A DNA stretch of 5,595 nucleotides from Promethearchaeota archaeon (GTDB taxonomy: Archaea; Asgardarchaeota; Lokiarchaeia; Sigynarchaeales; SOKP01), in contig JAEOTW010000378.1 of the NCBI GenBank assembly GCA_016839655.1, positions 1-5,595 of the forward strand. Reading direction: 5' to 3'. Each line of letters opens with the position of its first letter. Positions within the stretch are counted from its first letter, which is position 1. The position numbers and the translations under genes are program-made. The notes beneath the pieces were generated by a model. That model worked only from the letters and a program-made list of their open reading frames with translations, searched no databases and had not been told where the DNA came from. This document shows, piece by piece, positions 5,496 to 5,595 of this stretch.

Positions 5496-5595
5496 TACTT
5501 TTGTTTATTGATTCCAGTAATTTATTACTTTCAATAATGTTATGCTCTATCCTCTGTATTAATAGCCTGTTTTCCTCAACCTTCTCTTCTAACCA
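5443..5595 (-). CDS. C-terminal end of a coiled-coil protein, 5' end cut by window edge
   Basis: A frame open from the right edge encodes 50 residues (WLEEKVEENRLLIQRIEHNI at the start, KYGKLPTVREQ at the end) and stops with TAA at 5445-5443. The first 35 residues show regularly spaced I and L within a highly charged background, typical of a coiled coil. The last 17 or so residues share DNA with the zinc-ribbon start, in another frame. The protein is not recognisable from this fragment. It is probably the end of an upstream phage gene, because its composition is protein-like and its strand matches the operon, but a short open frame by chance cannot be excluded. Confidence 0.55.
   Translation of the reverse strand, partial: WLEEKVEENRLLIQRIEHNIIESNKLLESINKSNEQFTKKYGKLPTVREQ

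Overview
The window is a compact, AT-rich block of early phage or prophage genes. Everything I can support is encoded on the minus strand, so transcription runs from position 5595 towards position 1. The host is probably a member of the Bacteroidota. No gene start has a clear Shine-Dalgarno sequence. Most starts instead follow short A-rich leaders such as AATAAACAAAA, and one box matches the Bacteroidota -7 element TAnnTTTG. The protein families are those of a phage replication and recombination module. No structural, lysis or integrase gene is visible, so phage, prophage and related element cannot be told apart.

In transcription order, the right-hand part (5595 to 4915) holds small accessory or regulatory genes. 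These are the tail of a coiled-coil protein cut by the window edge, a zinc-ribbon peptide, a small gene whose frame appears broken by one base, and a small Cro/C1-like helix-turn-helix protein. Next comes a recombination block (4886 to 2858): a PD-(D/E)XK exonuclease of the RecB/Cas4-like type, an unrecognised 67-residue protein, and a protein resembling the phage gp3/'recombination directionality factor-like' family. A 110-base gene-free gap (2748-2857) follows, with a strong hairpin next to T-runs and a possible promoter box.

The left-hand part (2747 to 1) is the replication block. It contains a winged-helix replication initiator, a DnaC-like AAA+ helicase loader overlapping it by 89 bases, a three-cysteine DUF5131 (phage Gp37/Gp68) protein, and the start of a RuvC-like Holliday junction resolvase that leaves the window and overlaps the DUF5131 gene.

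The genes fit one pathway. The initiator binds an origin and the AAA+ protein loads a helicase. The exonuclease, probably with the gp3-like protein, handles recombination ends, and the resolvase cuts branched intermediates. The most interesting feature is inside the initiator gene. In the linker between its two domains lie two exact 22-bp repeats, each with an internal inverted repeat, plus two shorter related repeats and an AT-rich stretch with three TACTATTA copies. The 23-base spacing puts the two long copies in different reading frames, so the repetition is not protein-driven. This layout resembles the lambda-type origin embedded in gene O and is a good candidate for the replication origin.
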